A stretch of 64,000 nucleotides of DNA from Geopseudomonas sagittaria. Its GTDB lineage: Bacteria; Pseudomonadota; Gammaproteobacteria; Pseudomonadales; Pseudomonadaceae. The DNA lies in the NCBI RefSeq assembly GCF_900115715.1, contig NZ_FOXM01000005.1:62001-126000 (forward strand), in the 5' to 3' direction. Positions within the stretch are counted from its first letter, which is position 1. Every line of letters starts with the position of its first letter. The notes under the pieces are model-generated. The model did no database searches. It was not told where the DNA came from and saw nothing but the letters and a program-made list of their open reading frames with translations. The translations under genes were made by a program, and so were the position numbers. This document shows, piece after piece, positions 45,453 to 55,491 of the stretch.

Positions 45453-46976
45453 TTACTTGAGGCCGGGGATGGTCCAGCCGTCGACGTCGTACTCGCTCAT
45501 GCACTTCTGCGACAGGGCGCGCATCTTGGCCATCTCGCCGGTGGCGCGGGCGCTGCCCAGGCACTGGATGCGGATGGCGTCGGCGGTGCCGGCGTAGTTC
45601 AGCTCGTACAGGTGGTGACGGCCGCCGAACTCGGTGCCGATGGCGTCCCACAGCAGCTTCATGATCTTGATCCGATCGGTGTGCTTGATGTCGCCCGAGC
45701 CGCGGCAGTAGCGGGCCAGGGCGGCGTTCAGCGCCGGGTTCTGCAGGTCGACGTTGCTGCCCGGCAGGTAGATCAGGCCGCTGGCCGCGGTGGTCTTGAC
45801 GATGTGGAAGATCTTGTCATAGGCCATCGGCGCGAAGGCGCGGTAGTTGAACGCCGACTCCACCGGCGGCAGGTAGGCGCCGTGCTTCCACTCGGTGGCG
45901 GCCAGGCACATGTGCTCGGTGATCGACCAGAACAGGTTGCGCCAGGCGACCACTTCACCCAGCTCGGCGGCCACGCCGCGGAACTCGACCGCGCCGGTGC
46001 ACTCCAGTGCCTGCTCGAGCAGGCCGGCGAGGAAGTCCAGCTTGACGGCGAAGCGGGTGCAGGCCTGCAGCGGGTACAGGCGGCCGAAGCCGGCCTCGAA
46101 GCCCCACTGCATCAGCTTCTGCTTGTCCTTGTAGATCAGCACGTCTTCCCACGGGATGAACACGTTTTCCAGGATCAGGATCGCGTCGTTCTCGTCGAAG
46201 CGCGAGGACAGCGGGTAGTCGAACGGCGAGGCGGTGTCGCTGGCGTTCTTCTCGTAGGACACGCGGGAGATCAGCTTGACCCCCTTGGCGTTCATCGGGG
46301 TGATGAACAGCAGGGCGAAGTCGGGATCGTCGCCGATGTCCTGCACGGCGGTCTGGCCGATGAAGTTGTAGTGGGTCAGCGCGGAGTTGGTGGCCACCAC
46401 CTTGGCGCCGTTGACGTAGATGCCTGCGTCGGTTTCGCGGGTGACGTGGACGTAGATGTCCTTGACCTCGTCGCTCGGCTTGTTGCGGTCGATCGGCGGG
46501 TTGACGATGGCGTGGTTGAGGTACAGGCAGTTTTCCTGGATGCGCTTGTACCAGGTCTTCGCGTTGCCCTCGAACTTGCCGTAGAACTCGGGGTTGGCGC
46601 CCAGCACGTCACCGAAGGCGGCCTTGTAGTCGGCGGTGCGGCCCATCCAGCCGTAGCTCATGCGCGCCCACTCGGCGATGGCGTCGCGCTGCTCCAGCAG
46701 TTCCTGCGGCGAGCGGGCGTAGCGGAAGAACTTGTGGGTGTAGCCGCCGTTGCCGGTGTCGGTCGCCCAGCACAGCTTGTCCTTGGTCTCCGGGGCATGC
46801 AGGGCGTCATAGAGAGAGGCCACGGTCTGTGCCGAGTTGCGGAACGCCGGGTGGGTGGTCACGTCCTCGACGCGCTCGCCGGCATAGTAGACCTCGCGGC
46901 CGTCGCGCAAACTGGCGAGGAACTCCTCGCCATTGAACGGACGACCGGATTGCTGGATGTGGCTTTCGGGTTTCAT
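45453..46976 (-). CDS. hpaB: 4-hydroxyphenylacetate 3-monooxygenase, oxygenase component
   Basis: 507 residues of the HpaB/PvcC family. It hydroxylates 4-hydroxyphenylacetate (and in several relatives tyrosine or other phenols) ortho to the OH group, using FADH2 from HpaC and O2. The segments S-Y-G-W-M-G-R-T-A-D-Y-K, L-Y-L-N-H-A-I-V-N-P-P-I-D-R and I-P-W-E-D-V-L-I-Y are typical. gagagag precedes the ATG at 46976. No ring-cleavage genes follow, so the product must be used by enzymes elsewhere or be an end product. Confidence 0.93.
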   Translation of the reverse strand: MKPESHIQQSGRPFNGEEFLASLRDGREVYYAGERVEDVTTHPAFRNSAQTVASLYDALHAPETKDKLCWATDTGNGGYTHKFFRYARSPQELLEQRDAIAEWARMSYGWMGRTADYKAAFGDVLGANPEFYGKFEGNAKTWYKRIQENCLYLNHAIVNPPIDRNKPSDEVKDIYVHVTRETDAGIYVNGAKVVATNSALTHYNFIGQTAVQDIGDDPDFALLFITPMNAKGVKLISRVSYEKNASDTASPFDYPLSSRFDENDAILILENVFIPWEDVLIYKDKQKLMQWGFEAGFGRLYPLQACTRFAVKLDFLAGLLEQALECTGAVEFRGVAAELGEVVAWRNLFWSITEHMCLAATEWKHGAYLPPVESAFNYRAFAPMAYDKIFHIVKTTAASGLIYLPGSNVDLQNPALNAALARYCRGSGDIKHTDRIKIMKLLWDAIGTEFGGRHHLYELNYAGTADAIRIQCLGSARATGEMAKMRALSQKCMSEYDVDGWTIPGLK

Positions 46977-47121
46977 TACGCAGGCTCTCTCTCGATTCTT
47001 GTAGTCGGTGCTACTACTGCTGAGGAGCCGAGGTTAAGGGAATCGAGCGCGGCGGCCTGTCACCTGAAAATGGGGACAGCTCGCCGGGCGCCGCAATCGA
47101 CCAACAGGACCAACCAGGCCG

Positions 47122-47859
47122 CTATTGGCACAGGGCGAACAGCTGCGCGCGGCTGGAGATGCCCAGCTTTTCGTAGGCGCGCTTGCGGTAGGTGACCACG
47201 CTGTTGAGGGTGACGCCGAGTTCGTCGGCGATCAGTTCGTTCTTCTTGCCCTGCAGCACCGCCTGGCAGACCTGCTGCTCGCGGTGCGACAGGAAGGCCA
47301 GCGGTCCCTGGGCGAGCATCTTCTGGTTGATCTGGTAGTGCTTGACGATCAGGCTGCTGAGCAGGCGGGCGGCGCTGGATTCGTCGTCCGCGTGCGCGAA
47401 CACCTCACCGAAGCTGCCGGCGCGCCGGTACAGATTGAGGTAGTAGCTGCCCGAGGCATGGCCGCGGATGATCGACAGCTTGTCCCGGAAGCCGGGTTCG
47501 TCGAAGAAGCGCCGGCGATAGTTGGGGCCCATTTCCGTGCCGAGGTGGTCCAGGTGCAGGACATGCAGCTGCCCCGGCGCGCATTGCTTGAGCAGGGCGA
47601 AGTTGGGGTCCTGCATGTAGCGGCGCTCGCTGATGTAGGAGTGGGCCAGGGCGCGGGCGGATTCGTCCTTGGCGAAGTCCTTGTAGAGCAGGGTGGAGAC
47701 GGTCTTGTCGGCGGCGCAGAAGAACAGCATGCACTGGTCCGCGCCCAGCGCTGCGTTGATCCAGTCGAGGAAGCGATCGAGGAAGTCGTCTTCGCCGAGG
47801 GTGTCGAGAAGGCTCAGGAGGGCCGCGGAGGGCAGCCAGGCGCTGGGGGATGCGGTCAT
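47122..47859 (-). CDS. LuxR-type transcriptional regulator
   Basis: 245 residues. The N-terminal about 180 residues form an unassigned sensor-like domain, without a clear acyl-homoserine-lactone pocket. The C-terminal HTH (about 183-240) reads L-S-H-R-E-Q-Q-V-C-Q-A-V-L-Q-G-K-K-N-E-L-I-A-D-E-L and continues with V-T-Y-R-K-R-A-Y-E-K-L-G-I, the LuxR/GerE signature. ATG at 47859 has gagtgga upstream. It is 145 bp upstream of hpaB on the same strand and may control hpaB/hpaC. Confidence 0.85.
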   Translation of the reverse strand: MTASPSAWLPSAALLSLLDTLGEDDFLDRFLDWINAALGADQCMLFFCAADKTVSTLLYKDFAKDESARALAHSYISERRYMQDPNFALLKQCAPGQLHVLHLDHLGTEMGPNYRRRFFDEPGFRDKLSIIRGHASGSYYLNLYRRAGSFGEVFAHADDESSAARLLSSLIVKHYQINQKMLAQGPLAFLSHREQQVCQAVLQGKKNELIADELGVTLNSVVTYRKRAYEKLGISSRAQLFALCQ

Positions 47860-48186
47860 GTATCCACTCGTGTTCGACAACGTGATCCGGGATGCAGGCA
47901 AGTGTAATCGCCGGGGCGCCTGAATGCGCCTCGTGGCAGTGCCGGGTCCTGTGTGTTGGTGCCGGGGAGGGGCGCTCCGAAACAAGGGTGGTCAGCCGTC
48001 CGCGCCGCCGGTGGCCGACAAGGTAGGCTTGGCCCATCGCTCGGACTGGCGGCAGTTCCGCGGAAACGTTAAGATGTTAAATATCTGCCGCCGCCCGGCG
48101 CTTTCGACCACTCGAAACCACCCGGGCGGCGACGTTCCAATTTCCCCGATGCAGCCAGACGTGGCCCGCCCGCCACAGGAGGCGCC
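47860..48186. promoter_or_regulatory. Divergent promoter region, LuxR-type gene / MFS gene
   Basis: A 327-bp gap. The striking element is an inverted repeat ggcggcag (48048-48055) with ctgccgcc (48085-48092) enclosing the palindrome ttccgcggaa (48056-48065) and an AT-rich stretch (gttaagatgttaaatat). It could be an operator plus -10 of the MFS gene. Nothing else stands out. Confidence 0.45.
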
Positions 48187-49446
48187 GTGAATCCTTCCGC
48201 CGATCGCCAGTGGCCCGCCGCCGTCCGCGCGCTGCAGTTCGCCAACTTCCGGCTGTATTTCGCCGGGCAGGCGGTGTCGATCCTCGGTAGCTGGATCCAG
48301 CAGGTCGCGCTGTCCTGGCTGATCTATCGCCTCACCGGCTCGGTGGCGCTGCTCGGCGTGACCACCTTCGCCGCCCTGCTGCCGCAGCTGATCGTCGGCC
48401 CGCTGGCCGGCGCCTGGACCGACCGTCATGACAAGCGCCGCCTGCTGATCGTCGTGCAGGGCATCCTCGCCCTGCAGGCGCTGGCCCTGGCCGCGCTGAC
48501 CGCGCTGGAGTGGATCGGTCCGGCGCTGATCGTCGGCATGTCGCTGCTGCTCGGCGTGCTCAACGCCTTCGACACGCCGCTGCGCCAGTCGCTGATCGGC
48601 AGCTTCGTCGGCAGCCGCGACGACCTGCCCAATGCCCTGGCGCTCAACGCCATGCTGTTCAACGCCGGGCGCTTCATCGGTCCGCCGCTGGCCGGCCTGT
48701 TGCTGGCGCTGACCAGCGAGGCGATGTGCTTCGCGCTCAACGGCCTGTCGTTCCTCGCCCTGCTGATCGGCCTGCTGCTGATCCGCGTCGAGGCGCCGGC
48801 CAGGGCCAAGGGCTCGATGGGCACGGTGTTCCGCGAGGGGCTGGACTACGTCTGGCACAACTACCCGATCCGCCTGCTGATCCTCGCCCTGGCGATGGTC
48901 AACCTGACCGCCTCCAGCTACGCGGTGCTGCTGCCGGTGTTCGCCCGCGACATCTTCGGCGGCGATGCGCAGACCCTCGGCTGGCTGTGGGGCGCCGCCG
49001 GTTGCGGCGCATTCCTTTCCACCCTGTTTCTCGCCACCCGCCAGGCGCTGCCCGGGCTGGTGCGCATCGTCCTGCTCGGCGCGCTGCTGAGCGGCGCGGC
49101 GCTGCTGGCCTTCGCCGCCAGCACGGCGGTGGCGTGGGCGCTGCTGGCCATGGCGGTGCTCGGCTTCGCCATCTCGGTCGGCAACGTCGGCATCAACATG
49201 CTGCTGCAGAGCCTGGCGCCGGAGCACCTGCGCGGCCGCGTGGTGTCGTTCTTCACCTCGACCCGCTTCGGCTTCGACGCCATCGGCGGGCTGCTCGCCG
49301 GCCTGCTCGCCGCGCGCATCGGCGCGCCGCTGACCCTGGCTATCGAGGGCGGCGTGCTGCTGCTGTTCTGTGTGTGGTTGCTGGCCCGGCGCCGGGTGCT
49401 GCGTGAACAAGTGCGCGACGACCTGCAGGAGCAGGCCGGGCGCTGA
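48187..49446 (+). CDS. MFS transporter (MFS_3, EntS-like group)
   Basis: 419 residues, 12 membrane segments. Start W-P-A-A-V-R-A-L-Q-F-A-N-F-R-L-Y-F-A-G-Q-A-V-S is typical of the MFS_3 exporters, and the loop between helices 2 and 3 reads G-P-L-A-G-A-W-T-D-R-H-D-K-R-R. Probably a proton-driven exporter; substrate unknown. GTG start at 48187 with aggaggc 6-10 bases upstream. Monocistronic, with its own promoter region and a strong terminator. Confidence 0.87.
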   Translation: MNPSADRQWPAAVRALQFANFRLYFAGQAVSILGSWIQQVALSWLIYRLTGSVALLGVTTFAALLPQLIVGPLAGAWTDRHDKRRLLIVVQGILALQALALAALTALEWIGPALIVGMSLLLGVLNAFDTPLRQSLIGSFVGSRDDLPNALALNAMLFNAGRFIGPPLAGLLLALTSEAMCFALNGLSFLALLIGLLLIRVEAPARAKGSMGTVFREGLDYVWHNYPIRLLILALAMVNLTASSYAVLLPVFARDIFGGDAQTLGWLWGAAGCGAFLSTLFLATRQALPGLVRIVLLGALLSGAALLAFAASTAVAWALLAMAVLGFAISVGNVGINMLLQSLAPEHLRGRVVSFFTSTRFGFDAIGGLLAGLLAARIGAPLTLAIEGGVLLLFCVWLLARRRVLREQVRDDLQEQAGR

Positions 49447-49518
49447 ACGAATCGGGGGTGCGACCCGTAGGCGAAGGAATCAGGCTCGGTAGCCCCGGCT
49501 GATGTCCCGCCAATCCTT

Positions 49519-49555
49519 GCCCCGGCTGGCCTTGTGCCTGCCGGGGCTTTTTTTT
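49519..49555 (+). terminator. Intrinsic terminator between MFS gene and ntrC
   Basis: gccccggc (49519-49526) pairs with gccggggc (49540-49547) over 13 bases, followed by eight T. It ends the MFS transcript on the plus strand. Confidence 0.92.
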
Positions 49556-49582
49556 GCCTGCTGTTTATCTGCGCGGCAGGGC

Positions 49583-51009
<1,427 letters not shown>

Positions 51010-51013
<4 letters not shown>

Positions 51014-52104
51014 GGGGTTGATGCTCCTTGTTCAAGCGGCAGAAACAGCGAGAAGACCGTGCGTCCGGGCTGGCTCTCGCACTCGATCAGCCCCTGATGC
51101 TGGTTGAGGATGTTCTGCGCGATGGCCAGGCCCAGGCCGGTACCGTCGGCGCGGCCACTGACCATGGGATAGAAGAGGGTGTCCTGCAGCGCCGGGTCGA
51201 TGCCCGGGCCGTTGTCGATCACCTCGATGCGGCACACCAGGCGGTGGCGCTGGTGGCCGATGGTGAACTGGCGCAGGGTGCGGGTGCGCAGCAGGATGCG
51301 CCCGGGCGGATGCGGCTGCTTCTGCTCGATGATCGCCTGCATGGCGTTGCGCACGATGTTGAGCAGCGCCTGGATCAGCTGCTCGCGATCGGCGAGCAGC
51401 TCGGGAATGCTCGGGTCGTAGTCGCGCTCCAGGGCCAGCTTGCCCTGGGTCTCCGCCTCGACCAGGCTGCACACCCGCTCGAGCACCTCGTGGATGTTGG
51501 TCGGCGTCAGCTGCGGCAGCTTGTTGGAGCCGAGCATGCGGTCGACCAGGTTACGCAGGCGGTCGGCCTCCTCGATGATCACGTTGGTGTAATCCTTGAG
51601 GCCCTCGTTGGGCAGCTCGCGGGCCAGCAGCTGCGCGGCGCCACGGATGCCGCCCAGCGGGTTCTTGATCTCGTGGGCCAGGCCGCGCACCAGCAGGCGG
51701 GTGGTTTCCTGCTTGGCCAGCTGGGCTTCCTCCTTGGTGATGCGCAGCAGGCGGTCGCGCGGATGCAGCTCGAGCAGCAGCAGGAAGCTGCTCAGGCCGG
51801 GAATCGGCGTGGCGGCGTAGTCCACCGCCAGCTGCTGGCCGCTGGCGGTGATCAGCTGGGCCTCGCGCTTGGTGAACGGATTGCCGCTGGCCACCGCCTG
51901 GCGCAGGGCCGGCAGGCCGTCCGGGCTCTCGTTGCACAGCTCGCTGATGAACTGGCCCTGGCTGCGCTGGCCGCTGACGCCCAGCAGCATCTCGGCCGCC
52001 GGGTTCATGTATTCCAGGCGCAGTTCGGCATTGAGCAGCAGCACGGCGGTGGTGAGGTTGTCGAGCAGCAGGCGCTGCAGTGAGTCGTAGGCCATGGCAA
52101 GCAT
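51010..52104 (-). CDS. ntrB: Nitrogen sensor kinase NtrB (NR(II))
   Basis: 364 residues. PAS domain (about 10-115), H-box with H144 in G-L-A-H-E-I-K-N-P-L, N-box N-A-M-Q-A-I, and G-boxes D-N-G-P-G-I and D-G-T-G-L-G-L. It phosphorylates NtrC when PII signals nitrogen shortage. I set the start at 52104 (M-L-A-M-A-Y-D) because aggag lies 5 bases upstream; the ATG at 52095, three codons later, would leave a 14-base gap. ntrB and ntrC overlap by 4 bp and form one operon. Confidence 0.96.
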
Positions 52105-52341
52105 GCGCTCCTGTGAGTGCACCGATTCTGCAAAAAACGCGCCAGCGACTGGCGGTACAGATGTGGGCATGCCTCTGCCGCTTTTTTGTGCATGGCCGCA
52201 GCGTGCGCCGGCTGCCCTCGCGGGGCGCGCGAAGGCCCGTCGTGCAAGGCCTGTCGTCCACTCGTGGCGGGCCCGGCAGGGCGTACCGCAACTCGCCGGA
52301 AGACGCCCGGCCGGGCGCGGGGCGGATGCCCGGCGTGAGTC

Positions 52342-52384
52342 AGTATAGGTCGTGGGGCATATTGGCGCACCAATGTGGTGCGCC
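52342..52384 (-). promoter_or_regulatory. ntrB promoter with an NtrC-like palindrome at the -35
   Basis: ggcgcacca (52364-52372) and tggtgcgcc (52376-52384) form a perfect palindrome containing gcacc-N5-ggtgc, the core of NtrC sites. On the minus strand a good -10, tatact (52347-52342), would have its -35 at 52370-52365, inside this palindrome. Such overlap suggests that NtrC represses its own operon, as at E. coli glnLp. The inferred leader is about 230 nt. Confidence 0.6.
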
Positions 52385-52388
52385 GTGC

Positions 52389-53003
52389 TCAGGGCAGGGG
52401 CACGCCGAGGAAGCGTCGCGGTTCGGCTGGCTTGTCGCTCAGCGGGCACTCCGGGCGCACGCCGTAGTCGCCGCGCTGGCAGGGGTTGACCCGGCGCTTG
52501 TCGGCCAGGGTGGTGCGCTTGAGGTGGAACGGCTGGCTCGGCGTGCGCTCGACGATGCGCCCCTCGGCGTCGACGATCTCGGCGGCCAGCTGGTGGCTGC
52601 CGCGGTCGAGGTTGTCGAGGGCGAACACCGGGCTGCGTGCCGGCGCGCCGTGCACCTGGCCGTCCAGCAGCAGACGGTAGCTGTGGCCGTCGAGCAGGCC
52701 GGGGTCGCTCTCCAGGGTGACGATCAGGCCGCCGCTGTTGTCGCGGATGGTGGCGTCCGGTTCCGGCAGGGTGATGCGCAGCAGCTGGTAGGCCGGCAGC
52801 AGGGCGGTGGGCAGCGCCGGCGGCGCGCTGGGCGGCGGCGCCGGCAGGTCGGCGCTGTTGGTCGGCGCCAGCTCGATGCGCTGGGCATTGGCGCTGCGCG
52901 GCTTGTCGGTGAACACCCGGTTGCCGTCGGCGTCGAGGTAGGTGTACACGCCGGCGAAGGCCGGCAGGCTGGTCAGCAGGAGGAGGCAGAGCAGGACGTG
53001 CAT
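52389..53003 (-). CDS. DUF4124-domain exported protein
   Basis: 204 residues. Signal peptide about 1-17 (L-L-C-L-L-L-L-T-S-L-P-A-F-A). The DUF4124 part follows (V-Y-T-Y-L-D-A-D-G-N-R-V-F-T-D-K-P, about 19-35), then a proline-rich linker and a beta-rich domain. Likely periplasmic; function unknown. It starts 4 bp after the stop of a paralogue at 53008-53556. The pair between glnA and ntrB is a familiar Pseudomonas arrangement. Confidence 0.87.
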   Translation of the reverse strand: MHVLLCLLLLTSLPAFAGVYTYLDADGNRVFTDKPRSANAQRIELAPTNSADLPAPPPSAPPALPTALLPAYQLLRITLPEPDATIRDNSGGLIVTLESDPGLLDGHSYRLLLDGQVHGAPARSPVFALDNLDRGSHQLAAEIVDAEGRIVERTPSQPFHLKRTTLADKRRVNPCQRGDYGVRPECPLSDKPAEPRRFLGVPLP

Positions 53004-53007
53004 GGGG

Positions 53008-53556
53008 TCAGTTGGCCGGTCGTGGTTGCGGGCGGGGCAGGGCGGGACTGCCGATGTGCACGCGCTGCACGGTGAAGCTCACGCTGGCGCTGCTCTGCAG
53101 CGGCTCGCCGTCGCGCAGGATCACCGCCTGCAGGCTGTGGGTGCCGCGGTCGACCTGGCCGAGCTGGAAGCTGGTTTGGGTGCCCGGGGCGCTCAGCGGC
53201 TGGCCGTCGAGCAGCACTTGCAGCAGGTCGCCCTCGTGCAGGCTCGGCTCCAGGCTGACCGCGAAGGTGAAGTTGCCGGCATTGGCACGCAGGGTGGCGT
53301 CGTCATCCGGCACCCCGGTGATCTCCAGGCGGCTGTAGTTGCCCGGTCCGGCGTCATCCTGGCTTGGCGCGCCACTGCCCGTGGCCGCCGGTGCGGCGAC
53401 CGTGTTGGTCGGTCCCAGCCGGACGCTCTCGCTGGCCACGCCCTGCGGCGGCTGGTTGGTGTAGACCGGGTTGCCGCGTGCGTCGGTGTAGCGATAGATC
53501 TCGGCGCTGGCCGGCAGGGCCAGGGCGAGCAGCAGGCAGGCGCAGATCGGGCGCAT
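53008..53556 (-). CDS. DUF4124-domain exported protein (paralogue)
   Basis: 182 residues. Signal peptide about 1-18 (C-L-L-L-A-L-A-L-P-A-S-A), then I-Y-R-Y-T-D-A-R-G-N-P-V-Y-T-N-Q-P, the DUF4124 signature, and a C-terminal beta-sandwich-like part (L-D-G-Q-P-L, R-G-T-H-S-L-Q-A) that matches its downstream neighbour. The start at 53556 has gaagga upstream. Tandem duplication is evident but old. Periplasmic role unknown. Confidence 0.87.
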   Translation of the reverse strand: MRPICACLLLALALPASAEIYRYTDARGNPVYTNQPPQGVASESVRLGPTNTVAAPAATGSGAPSQDDAGPGNYSRLEITGVPDDDATLRANAGNFTFAVSLEPSLHEGDLLQVLLDGQPLSAPGTQTSFQLGQVDRGTHSLQAVILRDGEPLQSSASVSFTVQRVHIGSPALPRPQPRPAN

Positions 53557-53680
53557 GGGCGAATCCTTCCGGAAGCAGCGATGATGGAGCAAGCGTTGCA
53601 CTGTCGCGGCACCCTGGCAAGTGTCGGTGCGGCGGGCTGTGCGGCCGGGCGCAATCGGGTGGTTTTTCCACCACACAAAG

Positions 53681-53710
53681 CACAAAGGCCTCCCGAGGGA
53701 GGCCTTTGTG
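53681..53710 (-). terminator. Terminator after glnA
   Basis: cacaaaggcctccc (53681-53694) and gggaggcctttgtg (53697-53710) are perfectly complementary. On the minus strand cctttgtgctttgtg follows. It ends the glnA transcript before the DUF4124 genes. Confidence 0.85.
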
Positions 53711-53755
53711 ACAATGCCGCTGCAGGGCCGGGCCTATGCAGTCCCGGCGACTGGC

Positions 53756-55162
53756 TTAGCAGCTGTAGTACAGATCGTATTCCAGCGGGTGCACGAAGGT
53801 GCGCACCTTGATTTCCTCGGCGGCCTTCAGCTCGACGTAGGAGTCGAGGAAGTCCTTGGTGAACACGCCGCCCTTGAGCAGGAACTCGTGGTCGGCTTCC
53901 AGGGCTTCCAGGGCTTCCTTCAGGCTGCCGCAAACCTGCGGGATGTGGGCAGCTTCTTCCGGCGGCAGGTCGTACAGGTTCTTGTCGGCGGCATCGCCGG
54001 GGTGGATCTTGTTCTGGATGCCGTCCAGGCCGGCCATCAGCAGGGCGGCGAAGGCCAGGTACGGGTTGGCCGCCGGATCCGGGAAGCGCGCCTCGATGCG
54101 GCGGCCCTTCGGGCTGGCCACGTACGGGATGCGGATGGAAGCGGAACGGTTGCGGGCGGAGTAGGCCAGCATCACCGGGGCTTCGAAGCCCGGGACCAGG
54201 CGCTTGTAGGAGTTGGTCGCCGGGTTGGTCAGGGCGTTCAGCGCCTTGCCGTGCTTGATGATGCCGCCGATGAAGTACAGGGCGGTGTCGGACAGGCCGG
54301 CATAGCCTTCGCCAGCGAAGGTGTTCTTGCCGTCTTTGGCGATCGACATGTGCACGTGCATGCCCGAGCCGTTGTCGCCGTACAGCGGCTTCGGCATGAA
54401 GGTCACGGTCTTGCCGTAGGCTTCGGCGACGTTGTGCACGCAGTACTTCAGGGTCTGCACTTCGTCGGCCTTGGCGACCAGGGTGTTGAACTTCACACCG
54501 ATCTCGTTCTGGCCACCGGCCACTTCGTGGTGGTGCACTTCGACGATCTGGCCCATTTCTTCCAGGGCGTTGCACATGGCGGTGCGGATCTCGTGATCCG
54601 GGTCGCTCGGCGGGGTCGGCAGGTAGCCGCCCTTCACCGCGATGCGGTGGCCGTTGTTGCCCTGGCGGCCGTCGACGTCGGCGTCGCTGTTCCAGGCAGC
54701 CTGCTCGGAGAAGATCTTGAACATCGAGCCGGACATGTCCGACTTGAACTTCACGGCGTCGAAGATGAAGAACTCCGGCTCCGGACCGGCGAACACGGTG
54801 TCACCGATACCGGTGGTCTTCAGGTATTCCTCGGCGCGCTTGGCGATGGCGCGCGGGTCGCGCTCGTAGCCCTGCATGGTGGACGGCTCGATCACGTCGC
54901 AGACCAGGATCAGGGTCGGCTCTTCGGTGAACGGGTCCATCACGGCGGTGCTGTCGTCCGGCAGCAGGATCATGTCGGAGGCTTCGATGCCCTTCCAGCC
55001 TTCGATGGAGGAGCCGTCGAACATCTTGCCGACTTCGAAGAAGTCGTCATCGGCGTCGCGTGCCGGCATGGTGATGTGGTGCTGACGGCCCTTCGGGTCG
55101 GTGAAGCGCAGGTCAATCCACTTCGCGTCGTGTTGTTGAATCAGTTCAAGCGCCTTCGACAT
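53756..55162 (-). CDS. glnA: Glutamine synthetase type I
   Basis: 468 residues, type I-beta. It makes glutamine from glutamate, ammonia and ATP as a dodecamer. The adenylylation site is Y397 in K-N-L-Y-D-L-P. Metal and substrate motifs include [27 protein letters not shown] and [13 protein letters not shown] at 55162 with ggagg 4-8 bases upstream. The upstream region carries a good sigma-54 promoter with two NtrC-like sites, so it is nitrogen-controlled. Confidence 0.99.
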   Translation of the reverse strand: MSKALELIQQHDAKWIDLRFTDPKGRQHHITMPARDADDDFFEVGKMFDGSSIEGWKGIEASDMILLPDDSTAVMDPFTEEPTLILVCDVIEPSTMQGYERDPRAIAKRAEEYLKTTGIGDTVFAGPEPEFFIFDAVKFKSDMSGSMFKIFSEQAAWNSDADVDGRQGNNGHRIAVKGGYLPTPPSDPDHEIRTAMCNALEEMGQIVEVHHHEVAGGQNEIGVKFNTLVAKADEVQTLKYCVHNVAEAYGKTVTFMPKPLYGDNGSGMHVHMSIAKDGKNTFAGEGYAGLSDTALYFIGGIIKHGKALNALTNPATNSYKRLVPGFEAPVMLAYSARNRSASIRIPYVASPKGRRIEARFPDPAANPYLAFAALLMAGLDGIQNKIHPGDAADKNLYDLPPEEAAHIPQVCGSLKEALEALEADHEFLLKGGVFTKDFLDSYVELKAAEEIKVRTFVHPLEYDLYYSC

Positions 55163-55258
55163 GCTGTCCTCCAGGGTGTAGACGTGGGCGATGGGGCGCC
55201 CGCTATTCGATTTTTCTTCGGGCATCAGGCCCGCCGGAAAATTTGACCCGTTTCCAAA

Positions 55259-55274
55259 AGCAAGTTGCGTGCCA
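55259..55274 (-). promoter_or_regulatory. Sigma-54 promoter of glnA
   Basis: Minus strand: TGGCAC (55274-55269), five bases, TTGCT (55263-55259). This fits the -24/-12 consensus TGGCAC-N5-TTGCW. Transcription would start near 55248, about 85 bases before the glnA start codon. Confidence 0.88.
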
Positions 55275-55347
55275 TTCCTCGCGTGCAGGCGCGAGGCGCG
55301 GAAAATGCGGCTTTTCCGTGCGTCGGCAACGAATTGGGCAAGGATCG

Positions 55348-55395
55348 TGCACCAAGGTCGTGCTTTCAAGTATCGGAGTGAAACATTTTGGTGCA
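55348..55395 (-). promoter_or_regulatory. Two NtrC-like enhancer sites upstream of glnA
   Basis: Site 1, 55348-55364, is tgcaccaaggtcgtgct; site 2, 55379-55395, is tgaaacattttggtgca. Each carries one strong half of the TGCACC-N5-GGTGCA palindrome and a diverged second half. Their starts are 31 bp apart, about three helical turns, and they lie roughly 75-135 bp upstream of the sigma-54 promoter, the usual enhancer range. Confidence 0.65.
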
Positions 55396-55417
55396 AGAAG
55401 GCGCCTTGCGGATTTCT

Positions 55418-55447
55418 GCTCAAAGCTTGAGCAATTTCCGCTATAAT
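55418..55447 (+). promoter_or_regulatory. Probable thiI promoter
   Basis: A perfect TATAAT (55442-55447) lies 45 bp before the thiI start. No good -35 stands at 16-18 bp spacing. A dyad, gctcaa (55418-55423) and ttgagc (55427-55432), covers the place where the -35 should be and could be an operator. It is divergent from the glnA regulatory region. Confidence 0.55.
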
Positions 55448-55491
55448 CCGCGCCCGTCTTTTTTCCAGCTGTCGCCCTTGCCTGTTCGCCC

